This document shows, piece by piece, positions 52,180 to 62,087 of a stretch of 64,000 bases of DNA. The DNA lies in assembly GCA_934233735.1 (NCBI GenBank), contig CAKQGQ010000005.1, positions 1 through 64,000 on the forward strand. The letters are read 5' to 3'. The first letter of the stretch is position 1. Each line of letters begins with the position of its first letter. The notes below the pieces were generated by a model. That model saw only the letters and a program-made list of their open reading frames with translations, did no database searches and was not told the origin of the DNA. Both the position numbers and the translations under genes were made by a program. The DNA comes from an uncultured Clostridia bacterium. GTDB taxonomy: Bacteria > Bacillota > Clostridia > Peptostreptococcales > Anaerovoracaceae.

Positions 52180-52377
52180 ATGGAAAAGAAATACACATCA
52201 AAAGAGGTTCTTGCGATTTTGGAAAAAACCTTTCCTGAAAGCGAAGTTGATTTTCAGCCGGAGTTTTTGGATAACGCGGAATTTACACAAAAGCAGCTTG
52301 ATAAAATCATTGAAAATTTTCCGGCTATTGAGGGGAATCTCCAAAAAAAGTATACCTATAACGGGTACAGTCTGTAG
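52180..52377 (+). CDS. Small hypothetical protein before the AbiEii module
   Basis: A 65-residue helical protein (KEVLAILEKTFPESEVDF, FTQKQLDKIIENFPAIEGNLQKKYTY) with GGGGGCGAAG before its ATG. The next gene's start has a nearly identical leader (GGGGCGAAGAAAATGGAA), so a short duplication may have created one of them. No family is recognised. It may belong to the toxin module or be an unrelated accessory. Confidence 0.55.
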   Translation: MEKKYTSKEVLAILEKTFPESEVDFQPEFLDNAEFTQKQLDKIIENFPAIEGNLQKKYTYNGYSL

Positions 52378-52394
52378 GAAAAGGGGCGAAGAAA

Positions 52395-52799
52395 ATGGAA
52401 TATATTTCAGGAATCCACGCACTGAATCTTCCGTGCGAGCTTGAGACCTGCGGAGACTGGCATACATCGGCGCTGCAATGGAAAAAGCCTTTTGTACGAG
52501 AATCAAACGGCAGCCTTTTCGGTGATTACGGAATCGAAAAGAATAAGACGATACCGGAGCACGAGGAGCGATATTATGCAGCAAACCACATCCGGGCATT
52601 GCTGGATCTCTTAGAAGAGGGGCGATTTTCCGTTGCGCAGGGGATGCGAGATGATTTTATCTGCAATGACAAATACGACGAGGAGATCTTTGCGAAGGTA
52701 TGGATGCTAAGAGGCTTGCCAAACTGGGAAAACATTGACCGTTTCATGCAGAAAGAATATTACCGAAAATGGAGAAATTACAAGGAGAAGCATTCATGA
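52395..52799 (+). CDS. Partner protein of AbiEii toxin, candidate antitoxin
   Basis: A 134-residue protein beginning MEYISGIHALNLPCELETCGDWH, with W-rich and charged segments (RYYAANHIRALLDLLEEG, RGLPNWENIDRFMQKEYYRKW). From memory, proteins with this opening recur beside AbiEii-type nucleotidyltransferases in clostridial elements. It is not AbiEi: there is no visible winged-helix AbiEi domain. Its stop overlaps the toxin start (ATGA), the usual coupling of antitoxin before toxin. It is therefore a candidate antitoxin of a separate family; no experiment is known to me. Confidence 0.6.
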   Translation: MEYISGIHALNLPCELETCGDWHTSALQWKKPFVRESNGSLFGDYGIEKNKTIPEHEERYYAANHIRALLDLLEEGRFSVAQGMRDDFICNDKYDEEIFAKVWMLRGLPNWENIDRFMQKEYYRKWRNYKEKHS

Positions 52800-53530
52800 A
52801 GGATTGGAAAGAACTGCACGGAAAAGTCATTGATGACTTTTTGCTGTATCTGAATGAGAGGACAGACAATTTCATTCTCAAAGGAGGAACGGCACTTTTA
52901 GAATGTTATGGCCTTGACCGTTTTTCCGAAGATATTGATTTTGACGGAAAAGAACCGAATATCGAAGAATATGTTGCGGCATTTTGTGAGAAGAATCAGT
53001 ATGATTATCGGGTTGCAAAAGATACGGACACCGTAAAGCGATATATGATTCACTATGGAAACGAAAGAAAACCGTTAAAAGTTGAGACTTCGTTTCGTAG
53101 AAAGCAGATTCCGCAAGAAGAGACAACAAAGATTAACGGCGTGAATGTCTACCGGATTAATCCGCTTTGCACCATGAAAGTCAATGCCTATATGGGAAGA
53201 GATAAGCTTCGTGATTTATATGATGTTGCTTTTATCTGCGGCCACTATTTTGATGAGCTGCAGCCGACCACGAAAGCGCTTCTTCAAAATGCATTGATGT
53301 ACAAAGGAATCGAACACTTCGATTACATTGTCAATCAGGAAAAAGACGAACTCATCGACGAAAACAGACTGGCAGAGTCTTTTCTGAATATGTTTGAACA
53401 ATTCGATTTACTTTACACCGAAGAAGAAAAAGAAATTCTTCGTGATGTGGCGAAAGCTTCCGAAAATGTACGGACAAGAGAGAAAGCGAATCTCAAGAAT
53501 AAGAAAAAAAATTTTGACTTGGAAATTTAA
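52796..53530 (+). CDS. AbiEii/AbiGii-type nucleotidyltransferase toxin
   Basis: A 244-residue protein with the nucleotidyltransferase core KGGTALLECYG and RFSEDIDFD, the signature of AbiEii/MenT-type type IV toxins, which add nucleotides to tRNA or other targets and cause abortive infection or growth arrest. Downstream, KVNAYMGRDKLRDLYDVAFI is the conserved second half of the family. AAGGAG precedes ATG 52796. The last 25 residues are Lys/Asn-rich. It is followed by a terminator, closing the module. The fold is secure, the target unknown. Confidence 0.85.
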   Translation: MKDWKELHGKVIDDFLLYLNERTDNFILKGGTALLECYGLDRFSEDIDFDGKEPNIEEYVAAFCEKNQYDYRVAKDTDTVKRYMIHYGNERKPLKVETSFRRKQIPQEETTKINGVNVYRINPLCTMKVNAYMGRDKLRDLYDVAFICGHYFDELQPTTKALLQNALMYKGIEHFDYIVNQEKDELIDENRLAESFLNMFEQFDLLYTEEEKEILRDVAKASENVRTREKANLKNKKKNFDLEI

Positions 53531-53552
53531 ACGAAACTGAATAAGCATGAAG

Positions 53553-53579
53553 AAAGTGAGGAACACCCTCACTTTTTTT
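53553..53579 (+). terminator. Terminator of the AbiEii module
   Basis: AAAGTGAGG (53553-53561) and CCTCACTTT (53567-53575) form a stem followed by a T-run to 53579. It separates the toxin module from the transfer genes. Confidence 0.85.
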
Positions 53580-53598
53580 CGTGGAAAGGAAAGGGACT

Positions 53599-56500
53599 AT
53601 GAAAGAAAAAAAGGAAGCCTCCTCCTATTTAAGAGAGGCGCTCGAACAAAATTTTCCGCAATATCAAGAAGATAAAAACGCCTTCGGTATTGCAGCGGAT
53701 GCTTTAGAAGAATATGAAAGAAAGGGAATCTTGGGTTATGAGGATATTGTGGAGCATTTTCTCCATGACGGAAGATTGCAGTATGAGGGCTTTCCGGTTA
53801 GAGATGCACATTCCCTTGCACTGCTTCTGCAGACCTTTCGGAATGTACAATTTGAGACCTTTCGCATGGTATATACGAAAGGGGATACCATTGCCGCAAT
53901 TACCGGAGTGGAAAGCAGGCTGCCGCATTTATCCTTTACCATGCCGGAAAAGAGCATCTCAAAAGGATTTTATAACATACAAAGACGAATGGAGCGGCTG
54001 GGGGCGGATGGATTTTATATGGTACATAATCATCCTACCGGAGATGTGCTTCCGTCCGCTGACGACACCAATGAGACGATGAGATTTGCGCAAAATCTTC
54101 CGGGCTTTCGCGGGCATATCATTTTAGATCATACAAAATATTCCGTGCTTGATGAAAACGGTGTAATCGGTATTTACGATATTCCCGAAGATTATCAGAA
54201 TCCGCTGTATTACGAGACCGAAACATTCTTAATCGGAACAAAAGTCAGGAATTCAGATGAAGTGGCAGCCTTTTTTGACCACTTAAATCCGGCACCGGAG
54301 CGCAGCCTTCTTGTATTAACCACGGCAAAGGGAAGCATCCGAACTTTTGAGGAAGTAAGTAACAAAGTAATTTTGCATGACAAAAATTTCAAAAATTATA
54401 TCCGAAATGAAATGGTCCGAAATGGCTGCACGCATGCATTTCTTGCAACACAAAGCGAAGAAATCTATGATAGCTGCCGACCACTTGTCATCGATCGATA
54501 CTTGATGGACGCAGTGTTTTTAGATGAAATCGGCATGGAAAGCGTAAATCGCTGGATGCATGAGCATAATGTCGAGCGAAATAAAGAAATTGAATGGGCA
54601 GGACTTCATTTAGAGAAGATGCACAGAGACAAAAATAACAGCGGAAAAATGCCCACATCACTTTTGCGTGAAGAAATAAGTCCTTATGAATTTGAACAGG
54701 AGGTTAGAAGCATGAATATGACAGCGGGAGAATTTTTAGAAGAAATGCGTGTCTATTTTGCAGGTGAAAAGGAAGAAATGTCAACAGACGGGCTTATTTT
54801 CACAGATGAGGTAGGTGCAGATATCGAGCTGCAAGTATCCAATCTTAAAGATTGTTACTGGGAGATATTTGAGAGTTCACAAGCGACTTTATATCGACTT
54901 TCTTCAGGAAATGAGGTTGCAAGGTACGACGCAGTTTCCTACAAATACTTGGATGCGAGCGGATGGCATCGTTCCTCCGAAATTACAGATGATATTGACG
55001 CTGCAATTAGGATGATAGAAGGACTTTTATACTGGGGAGAAGCCAATCCAGTGGATGGGAACAGTGTCGAATATATGGAAGGTAAGCCGATTCCCAATAT
55101 TTTTAATATAAGGGAAGATTATATGCATACGGATGAATACCCATCGGAGAAAGAAATCGCAAAAAAACATTTAGAAATGCTACGAGAAGCGGACGAAAGG
55201 AATGATATAAAAATGCCGTCGCTAAGTCATTCAAACGATGTTGATAATGTAGAAGTTTCCATGCGTCTTGCAGAAACGCTCAAAGGCTGCTATTGGAAAA
55301 CTTACGATGATGGCTCCGGCAGCCTTCGGAGACTTCAAACGGATACCGTAATCTTGGGATATAATCTGCATCCGGTTGATAGCGGATATGATGAATATGA
55401 AGATGCAAGAGGATGGCATGACTTTGAACGCAGCGAAGACTTTAGGCTTGCTTTGGAAAACCTTGTGACAGATGGAATTGTAAGCCCGATGGATCATGGA
55501 GCAAACGATTTTGATTTAAGAAGTAATGAATTTGAACAAGAGGAGGTTAGAAGTATGAATATGACACCGGGAGAATTTTTAGAAGAAATGCGTGCTTATT
55601 TTGCAGGCGAGAAAGAAGCGATGTCAACCGATTCGCTTGTTTATATAGACCATGAAAGCGGTCTGGGGCAGACACTGCTGTTATCCGGCATCAAAGGCTG
55701 CTATTGGCATCAGATTGAGGATGAAGTGGCAACCTTGTATCGTCTTTCCACCGGCGAAGAAATGGGCACTTGCTTCGCCGGTGAGCGGCAGGAGTATCGC
55801 GATAGAAATGGGTGGCATAGTATACTTCCTGATGTTGATACCCCGGGCGAATCGGACGATCCTACATTTAATTATATTTCATATACGATAGAAGAGATGA
55901 TGCAGTCATTGGAACTGGATATTCAGGCTGGTGATGTAATCCCGATGGATAAAACTGCAGAGGAACATTTTATAGAACTCTTAAAAGACTATGACCAAAA
56001 AAATGATACGAAAAAGAAACCTCTTCGCTATAAGAATGAGGAGGACCTTACTGTCTCTATACAGCTTGCCAAAACAATGAAAGGATGCTACTGGCAATCC
56101 TTTGACGACGGAAGTGGTTCGCTTAGAAGACTGGAAGGAAACAGCACCATTTTAAGATATGATGCGATTTCGGAATATCGGGATGCTACCGGATGGCATG
56201 GCTTTGAACGCGGCACAGACTTTAAGCTTGCATTGGAAAAACTTGTGACAGATGGGATTGCAAGCCCGATGGATCATGGTTCCACTATGTTTGATGTTCG
56301 TAATGAGATGAGCATGGAAGAATTAAATCGAATTTTAGAAGCGCATGAAAAGTGGCTGCGTGGGGAAGCGGGCGGACGGCAGGCAGATTTAAGAAGTACC
56401 AGCTTGCAGGGCGCCGATTTATCAGAACGTAATTTAGAACGCATAAATCTGATTGGTGCCGATCTGTATGGAGCAAACCTTGCGTTTACGAATCTGCAGG

Positions 56501-57564
56501 GAGCAAAGCTGTTCTCCGCCGACCTTACAAATGCGGATTTGACGAATGCCAACTTGGAAAAGGCAGGTCTCGCATATGCAACCGTTCAGGGTGCAAACTT
56601 CAAAGGTGCGAATCTGCAGAACACAAGTCTGCTGGAAACGATAGGTCTTGAGGAGGCACAAGGTGTTTCGCAAGATAAGCTCAAAGAAGAAATCGCAGTG
56701 CTCAAAGATAAGATTGAGCAAAGGGAGCTTGACAAGTTTTATTCTGATTCTTGGGAGCAGTCTGCACAAATTCGCAGTGACATCGAAACATTACAAAGCA
56801 AGCTGGAGAATCTCACGGAATCCGAGAAACGACAGTCTGCGAAGCGACTTTTTATCGATATGGACGGAACGCTTTGTGAGGGAGAGGAGATAGACGATAT
56901 GAATATGGAAAATAAAAACATAGAAAATGCGGAGCTTTTGCAGCAGTTTCAAAGCGCAGCTACACCCAAAATGCAAACTGTTTTTCAGATGATGAACGGA
57001 CATTTGACATCAAATCCGCAAGCAGCTGTAGAAAAAAGGGAGTATGGTATGCAGGATGTATGTAAAGCAGAACTGCTTTATCCTGTAAGCAATACAGAGA
57101 ATAAAGTAATTAAGCTCACGGCAACGCAGGATGCTGCCCAGGCACTTTCAAAGTATAACGAAGGAGACATTATCACATTTGTCGGCATTCCAACAAATGA
57201 CGGATATAAAATTTGCAGAATGGATGATGGAACCGTCTTTGCAAAACAGCAAAAGATGTTATATGACTTTACGATGCGCGGTGAGATTCCTGAAAATGAT
57301 AGGAAAAGAGAACTTGCGCTTTCCGATATTAAGGAAGGATTTAAGAATCTAAGTTATGAAGAGAAATTTAAACTTGTCCTGGAAGAAGAGGTGGACTGCC
57401 ATGACAATGAAGACTTGAAGGAAGAACTATGGGAAAGTTTTAGGGACAACGATTCTTATCTCGGATTTTTCGGAAAAGACGAAGTAGCGGAGCTGATAAA
57501 ACGAAGAGATCGTTTCCTAGAAATTCAAGCAGATACGGAAAAAGACGGAGGGATGGAACTTTGA
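53599..57564 (+). CDS. Mosaic JAMM / repeat / pentapeptide protein
   Basis: A 1321-residue cytoplasmic mosaic, started at ATG 53599 (GTG 53581 is also in frame). Residues about 60-190 are a RadC/JAMM-type domain with His143, His145, Ser153 and Asp156 in HNHPTGDVLPSADD. From residue 372 a block (MNMTAGEFLEEMR) and a block with LKGCYWKTYDDGSGSLRRL and GWHDFERSEDFRLALENLVTDGI each occur twice, the second copies from 653. About residues 930-1013 are pentapeptide repeats (ANLAF TNLQG AKLFS ADLTN). Near 1084 is the HAD-type motif FIDMDGTLCEG, with no HAD domain after it. Perfect ribosome binding sites precede in-frame ATGs at 54712, 55555 and 56899, so shorter products are possible. Similar multi-domain proteins travel with giant helicases in these elements. 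Overall role unknown. Confidence 0.8.
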   Translation: MKEKKEASSYLREALEQNFPQYQEDKNAFGIAADALEEYERKGILGYEDIVEHFLHDGRLQYEGFPVRDAHSLALLLQTFRNVQFETFRMVYTKGDTIAAITGVESRLPHLSFTMPEKSISKGFYNIQRRMERLGADGFYMVHNHPTGDVLPSADDTNETMRFAQNLPGFRGHIILDHTKYSVLDENGVIGIYDIPEDYQNPLYYETETFLIGTKVRNSDEVAAFFDHLNPAPERSLLVLTTAKGSIRTFEEVSNKVILHDKNFKNYIRNEMVRNGCTHAFLATQSEEIYDSCRPLVIDRYLMDAVFLDEIGMESVNRWMHEHNVERNKEIEWAGLHLEKMHRDKNNSGKMPTSLLREEISPYEFEQEVRSMNMTAGEFLEEMRVYFAGEKEEMSTDGLIFTDEVGADIELQVSNLKDCYWEIFESSQATLYRLSSGNEVARYDAVSYKYLDASGWHRSSEITDDIDAAIRMIEGLLYWGEANPVDGNSVEYMEGKPIPNIFNIREDYMHTDEYPSEKEIAKKHLEMLREADERNDIKMPSLSHSNDVDNVEVSMRLAETLKGCYWKTYDDGSGSLRRLQTDTVILGYNLHPVDSGYDEYEDARGWHDFERSEDFRLALENLVTDGIVSPMDHGANDFDLRSNEFEQEEVRSMNMTPGEFLEEMRAYFAGEKEAMSTDSLVYIDHESGLGQTLLLSGIKGCYWHQIEDEVATLYRLSTGEEMGTCFAGERQEYRDRNGWHSILPDVDTPGESDDPTFNYISYTIEEMMQSLELDIQAGDVIPMDKTAEEHFIELLKDYDQKNDTKKKPLRYKNEEDLTVSIQLAKTMKGCYWQSFDDGSGSLRRLEGNSTILRYDAISEYRDATGWHGFERGTDFKLALEKLVTDGIASPMDHGSTMFDVRNEMSMEELNRILEAHEKWLRGEAGGRQADLRSTSLQGADLSERNLERINLIGADLYGANLAFTNLQGAKLFSADLTNADLTNANLEKAGLAYATVQGANFKGANLQNTSLLETIGLEEAQGVSQDKLKEEIAVLKDKIEQRELDKFYSDSWEQSAQIRSDIETLQSKLENLTESEKRQSAKRLFIDMDGTLCEGEEIDDMNMENKNIENAELLQQFQSAATPKMQTVFQMMNGHLTSNPQAAVEKREYGMQDVCKAELLYPVSNTENKVIKLTATQDAAQALSKYNEGDIITFVGIPTNDGYKICRMDDGTVFAKQQKMLYDFTMRGEIPENDRKRELALSDIKEGFKNLSYEEKFKLVLEEEVDCHDNEDLKEELWESFRDNDSYLGFFGKDEVAELIKRRDRFLEIQADTEKDGGMEL

Positions 57565-60161
57565 GAAGTGATAATATCAAACACACCATGAAATTAAACC
57601 GCTTTTTGGGAAGCTGGTTTGTTGTGATTACGCTTTGCCTGGCAATCGACCTCATTCTACTTGCCGGGCTTGACTACATTATGAATCTTGTTGCCGCAAT
57701 CCCTGATATGATACAGAAAGGTGCTACAAGCTACAACTATATCGATGCGGCAAACTTCTTGCCGCACTTTGGCAGATATAAGTGGAGCCTAAAAATCATA
57801 TATCTCCTATGCATTCTTGTTCTGATTGGTGCTAATGTGGTCAAAGGCTATGGAATTCGTGTCAGTTATGCGGACAAGGAAGTGAATTATGGACAGAAGG
57901 GAACACGACGCTGGACGACGACAGAGGAAAAGAAAAAGCAGTATCGTGCAATTCCGCTGAAAGACGAATTCTATCCCGGAGAATCCGGGACGATCATCTC
58001 CCGAATCGGAAACAAACTGTATATCGATGTCGGTGGCTCAAATCAGCTCATCATCGGAACAACCCGTTCCGGTAAAGGCGAGATGTATGTGGTACCGAGC
58101 ATCGATGTGATTACAAGAACTGCACTTATGAAAGACCGCAAAAGCATGATTATTACAGACCCGAAGCCGGAACTATATAAAATGGCAAAGTATATTTTAG
58201 AAAAACGCGGCTATGAAGTAATTTTCATCAATCTTGCGGATCCAATTCACTCTGCAGGATATAACCCACTGTACCTTGTCATTGAATACTATAAAAAGGG
58301 TGAAGTGGATAAATCCAAAATGGCGGCAAGAAGCTTTGCCTATGCGATTTTTAATGCAGACCCGATGCAGGAAATGATTTGGAAAAATACTGCGACCGAC
58401 CTTTTTACGGCGCTTATCGTGGCGGTCACCAGCGACTGCCTGGAAGAAGATAAATTACTGAATGAAAAAAGGCGAAGAGCCTGGATTGAAAAAAAGCGGG
58501 CATATCGTGAGCTTTCAGCAGAAGAACAGGGGAACGCCGCAAAGCATTATCGGATGATTTATGAGCAAGAGGTTTTTGCCATAAAAACAAAATACAGAGA
58601 GCTTTCCGAAGAAGGAATTACCTTTAAATCGGCTGTTATGGAAAATGAAATGAGCGAAATTGACATGTTCCTCAAGGGGAATGTGTTTTTTATTCCTGAC
58701 GATGTACCTTTTTGCGAAATCCATCCAAATGAAAAAAAGGTGAATTGCTATTCTTGTCTGAATTTTTTCCGCGAGCTTGCTGACACGAAAGCCCTGGAAG
58801 CTGCGGGAAGTGATGCGGAGCGTGAGAAAATTGCAGAGACGGCACTTGATGAATACTTTAATAATCGTCCGCCGCTTGACTATGCGAAATCACTCTATCA
58901 GGAAATCAAAGGAACCGGGGACAGAACCAAAGGCAGCGTATATATCAATATGCAGTCTGCGCTTTCCATTTTCTCGCTGGACAGTATTGCTATGCTAACA
59001 GCAGAAAATGATATTGATATTGAAAAAATCGGCTATGGAGATAAGCCGGTAGCACTGTTCATTGGGATTCCGTCGCAGGACAAGTCCAATCACTTTTTAG
59101 CAACAACCTTGATTACGCAGATTTATCAGTATCTATTTAATTTGACCAGTATCCGCAAAGAAACTGCAGGGACGCAAGGGAAACTCAAGCGTAAAGTGAA
59201 ATACATCTTGGACGAATTTGGAAATTTACCGCCAATCGAAGAATTTCCAAGCTTTGTTACGGTTGGTCTTGGTCTTGGCATCAGTTTTGATATTTATGTT
59301 CAGGCACTTGCACAGCTTGAGGAAAAATATAAGGATTCGTACAACACGATTATGGAAAATATGGCAAATCAGATTTACATTAAATCCATTTCCAATGAAA
59401 CGGCAGAATCCTTTTCAAAATCGCTGGGAAATACAACGGTCATTGAAATACAGCGAAGCGGCTCGCGCTTTTCGACCAATAAGCATTTTACCGAGACGCC
59501 AATCGAACGGCCGCTGATGTATCCGCAGGAACTTCAGGAGCTGAAAGAGGGTGAGTGCGTTATCCTTCGAGGCATGGACAGAAAAGATAAGCTTGGTGTG
59601 GACATCAAGAGCTATCCGATTATTAACGAGGTTGCAGATGAACTGAATACGTCCGAAAAACTGTGGGTGCTGCTTACTTCTTTTTATCATGTGCTCATAA
59701 AGAAGCAGCCGGAATATATTCGACTGGAAAATAGACAGGCAAGCCTATCCGAAGATATTCAGATTCGAATGAATCTGAAAAAGAGAGAAAAGGGAACGCA
59801 GCTATATTACCGCTATCAGTATCTATCCGATACTTTCCCGAATCCGGATGAAATCTTCATTGAGGACATCAATAACGAGAGCAGGGAGCATCTTGACTAC
59901 ACCAAGATGGTTTACGACCCGCAGGAGGTAATTGAAAACTTGGAAGAAGAACGAAAGGGTACAAGGATGCTGCAGCTTAAGAACGTAACAAACAGACACG
60001 AAATCATTATGCTGCTTGTTCAGATTGATAAAGACTGGAGAAGAAACCTTGACATTTCCGAAAAGGATACCTTATCGCGGATCACGGATGTGCTGCAGCA
60101 TGCAGAAATTGATAAAACATTAAAAGAAAAAGTTATGCAGGAGCTTGAAAAGGCAGCATAA
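57561..60161 (+). CDS. virD4: VirD4/TraG-type conjugal coupling protein
   Basis: An 866-residue membrane ATPase that brings the DNA-relaxase complex to the transfer channel. Two N-terminal membrane helices (FVVITLCLAIDLILLAGL and IIYLLCILVLIGANVV) are followed by Walker A GTTRSGKG near residue 166, IITDPKPELY and Walker B YILDEFGNLPP near 549. An insertion of about 130 residues (roughly 300-430), rich in Lys/Arg/Glu and with a CYSCLNFF stretch, separates the two halves of the ATPase. Start: TTG 57561, overlapping the previous stop (TTGA), with GGAGGG upstream. It is coupled to the mosaic gene. Confidence 0.92.
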   Translation: MRSDNIKHTMKLNRFLGSWFVVITLCLAIDLILLAGLDYIMNLVAAIPDMIQKGATSYNYIDAANFLPHFGRYKWSLKIIYLLCILVLIGANVVKGYGIRVSYADKEVNYGQKGTRRWTTTEEKKKQYRAIPLKDEFYPGESGTIISRIGNKLYIDVGGSNQLIIGTTRSGKGEMYVVPSIDVITRTALMKDRKSMIITDPKPELYKMAKYILEKRGYEVIFINLADPIHSAGYNPLYLVIEYYKKGEVDKSKMAARSFAYAIFNADPMQEMIWKNTATDLFTALIVAVTSDCLEEDKLLNEKRRRAWIEKKRAYRELSAEEQGNAAKHYRMIYEQEVFAIKTKYRELSEEGITFKSAVMENEMSEIDMFLKGNVFFIPDDVPFCEIHPNEKKVNCYSCLNFFRELADTKALEAAGSDAEREKIAETALDEYFNNRPPLDYAKSLYQEIKGTGDRTKGSVYINMQSALSIFSLDSIAMLTAENDIDIEKIGYGDKPVALFIGIPSQDKSNHFLATTLITQIYQYLFNLTSIRKETAGTQGKLKRKVKYILDEFGNLPPIEEFPSFVTVGLGLGISFDIYVQALAQLEEKYKDSYNTIMENMANQIYIKSISNETAESFSKSLGNTTVIEIQRSGSRFSTNKHFTETPIERPLMYPQELQELKEGECVILRGMDRKDKLGVDIKSYPIINEVADELNTSEKLWVLLTSFYHVLIKKQPEYIRLENRQASLSEDIQIRMNLKKREKGTQLYYRYQYLSDTFPNPDEIFIEDINNESREHLDYTKMVYDPQEVIENLEEERKGTRMLQLKNVTNRHEIIMLLVQIDKDWRRNLDISEKDTLSRITDVLQHAEIDKTLKEKVMQELEKAA

Positions 60162-60176
60162 CAGAAAGGAGCAAAA

Positions 60177-62087
60177 GTGAGCGAACAAGAACTAATTGAT
60201 TTTTTTATCAGAAATCGGGATTTGTTTCATAATAACGACATCTTGGCCAGTATGGGACGCGGAATCGCATGGGGGTTTTGCAAATTTATGATTATTCTTG
60301 CCGATGTTTGCAAGACTTTATATGATACCGCTTTTGGGCTGATTGATTTTACATCAAATGAAAAAATAAATGACTTCATCAGTGAATTTCAGCCGCTGCT
60401 TATGGTGCTTTTGGCACTCAGCATTGTTGCTCTTGGAATTTCCCTCATTATGGGAAGCGAGAAACGACCGAAACTTGTGCAAAACGCGCTGATAATGATT
60501 CTTTGCGTTTGCTGCTCAACCGTCGTTTTTTCAGAACTAAACAAAATGACACTCAGTTTTAAAAATGCGGTGGAAGAAATACCGGTAACGGACGAAAAAG
60601 CGGATGGTGTCTATGACATGGTATCGGATCATTTATATGACATCTATTACTATGACCAAAAACTTTCAGGAGGTATGAAAAGCATTGACTTCACAAAGAA
60701 AGAATCGCTGCCAAGTAGAAATATCAATGCGGAAATTGTCAGCATTCTTGATTACAACGAAGGATTGGACTGGGACGGCAGTGTATATAACTTTAAATCC
60801 GGGGCAGCAGAAGACATTCTAAGCCATCGGCTGATTGCTGCGGTCGATTCAAGCAGTACCTATATCTTAGGAGAGGTGAATACCGGTGCCCTTTGGACAA
60901 ACATCGGAAATCAATTTTACTATCGCTACCAAATGGATTTTTTCCCACTGTTTTGTCAGCTTGGGGCGTTGATTGTGATTTATGTTGCCTTCGGGTATCG
61001 CGTAATACGCGTTATGTTTGAGCTTGTCTTTGCAAGGCTGCTTGCAACCCTATATGCGGCAGAAGTATCGGGAGGAGAAAGAATCCGGAAGATTCTTATT
61101 TTCATTAGGGATAGCTATATACTGCTTGTTACCACAACGCTATGCATTAAATTCTTTTTTATGCTGACCGGTCTTGTAACAAGCAGCGTGGCGAATACTT
61201 GGGTGCAGGGACTTCTCATCTTGTTTATTGCTTTCTGCGTATCGGATGGTCCGACACTCATTCAGATGCTGATTGGCATGGATGCAGGACTTTCCGGTGG
61301 AATTGGAAAAACTCTAATGACGGTGCGCGTGGCAAGCTGGGTATCCAATAAAACGACATCCCTTGCAAAGCATGGAATGGGGTTGTTTTCCGGGCTTCTT
61401 GGCGGCAAAAGCGGTGGCAAGACCCCTCCGGGAGGCGGCATCAATCAAAATTCATCAAATCAAAGCACAGATTTTATGAACGGAAGCAGTGATGGTTCAA
61501 ATAATACAAATAATTTTGATGAAAATGGTGGAAATGGAAATTCCCCGGGCATGGGCGGAAACGATGGAACCGGCACAAACGGTTCAAACAGCGCAAATGA
61601 TTCGAGCAGCGGTAGCTCATCCGGCACAGGAGAGTATGCAAATCAAGGCGCAAATCCAAATCAAAGGCAAGACTATGGCACGCAAGATACAGGCTTTATG
61701 GATGAAAGCGGCACGGATACACCTTTACATGATACCTCTCCGCAAAGCCCAAGCTCGTTCATGGAGCAAGAGCCACAATCTTTTACGACACCAGATGCAG
61801 AAAGTGAGGTTCTGTCCGGTAGCGGCAGCGGAAAACCACAGGACATGATGCATGATAAAGAAGAGAATCTGATGAATAACGAAACGCATCATTCCTCGGA
61901 AAAGGAGAAAAAGCTATCAAAGGAAAGAACGTCCACAAGGCGCATGCGCGACGCGGATGATCGAAGATGGAACTTCATGGACGATAAGGAAACACAGCCG
62001 GAGCGGCGCAGCAGTTTTCTGAATAAGCGAAAGGATGACAGCAGCTTGACCTTATCGAAAAAGAAGAAAGGACGGTATGACGAATGA
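60177..62087 (+). CDS. VirB6-like multi-pass conjugation membrane protein
   Basis: A 636-residue protein starting at GTG 60177 behind AAAGGAG. Residues 1-130 and 250-400 hold at least six membrane helices (LLMVLLALSIVALGISLIM, LFCQLGALIVIYVAFGY, LLVTTTLCIKFFFMLTGL). A periplasm-side-like loop lies at about 130-255. From about 420 the chain is an unstructured tail rich in Gly, Asn and Ser, ending basic. This resembles the channel-forming VirB6 analogues of Firmicutes elements (the pLS20-type conjugation membrane family). It lies between VirD4 and the VirB3/VirB4 genes, where VirB6 analogues are expected. Confidence 0.8.
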   Translation: MSEQELIDFFIRNRDLFHNNDILASMGRGIAWGFCKFMIILADVCKTLYDTAFGLIDFTSNEKINDFISEFQPLLMVLLALSIVALGISLIMGSEKRPKLVQNALIMILCVCCSTVVFSELNKMTLSFKNAVEEIPVTDEKADGVYDMVSDHLYDIYYYDQKLSGGMKSIDFTKKESLPSRNINAEIVSILDYNEGLDWDGSVYNFKSGAAEDILSHRLIAAVDSSSTYILGEVNTGALWTNIGNQFYYRYQMDFFPLFCQLGALIVIYVAFGYRVIRVMFELVFARLLATLYAAEVSGGERIRKILIFIRDSYILLVTTTLCIKFFFMLTGLVTSSVANTWVQGLLILFIAFCVSDGPTLIQMLIGMDAGLSGGIGKTLMTVRVASWVSNKTTSLAKHGMGLFSGLLGGKSGGKTPPGGGINQNSSNQSTDFMNGSSDGSNNTNNFDENGGNGNSPGMGGNDGTGTNGSNSANDSSSGSSSGTGEYANQGANPNQRQDYGTQDTGFMDESGTDTPLHDTSPQSPSSFMEQEPQSFTTPDAESEVLSGSGSGKPQDMMHDKEENLMNNETHHSSEKEKKLSKERTSTRRMRDADDRRWNFMDDKETQPERRSSFLNKRKDDSSLTLSKKKKGRYDE

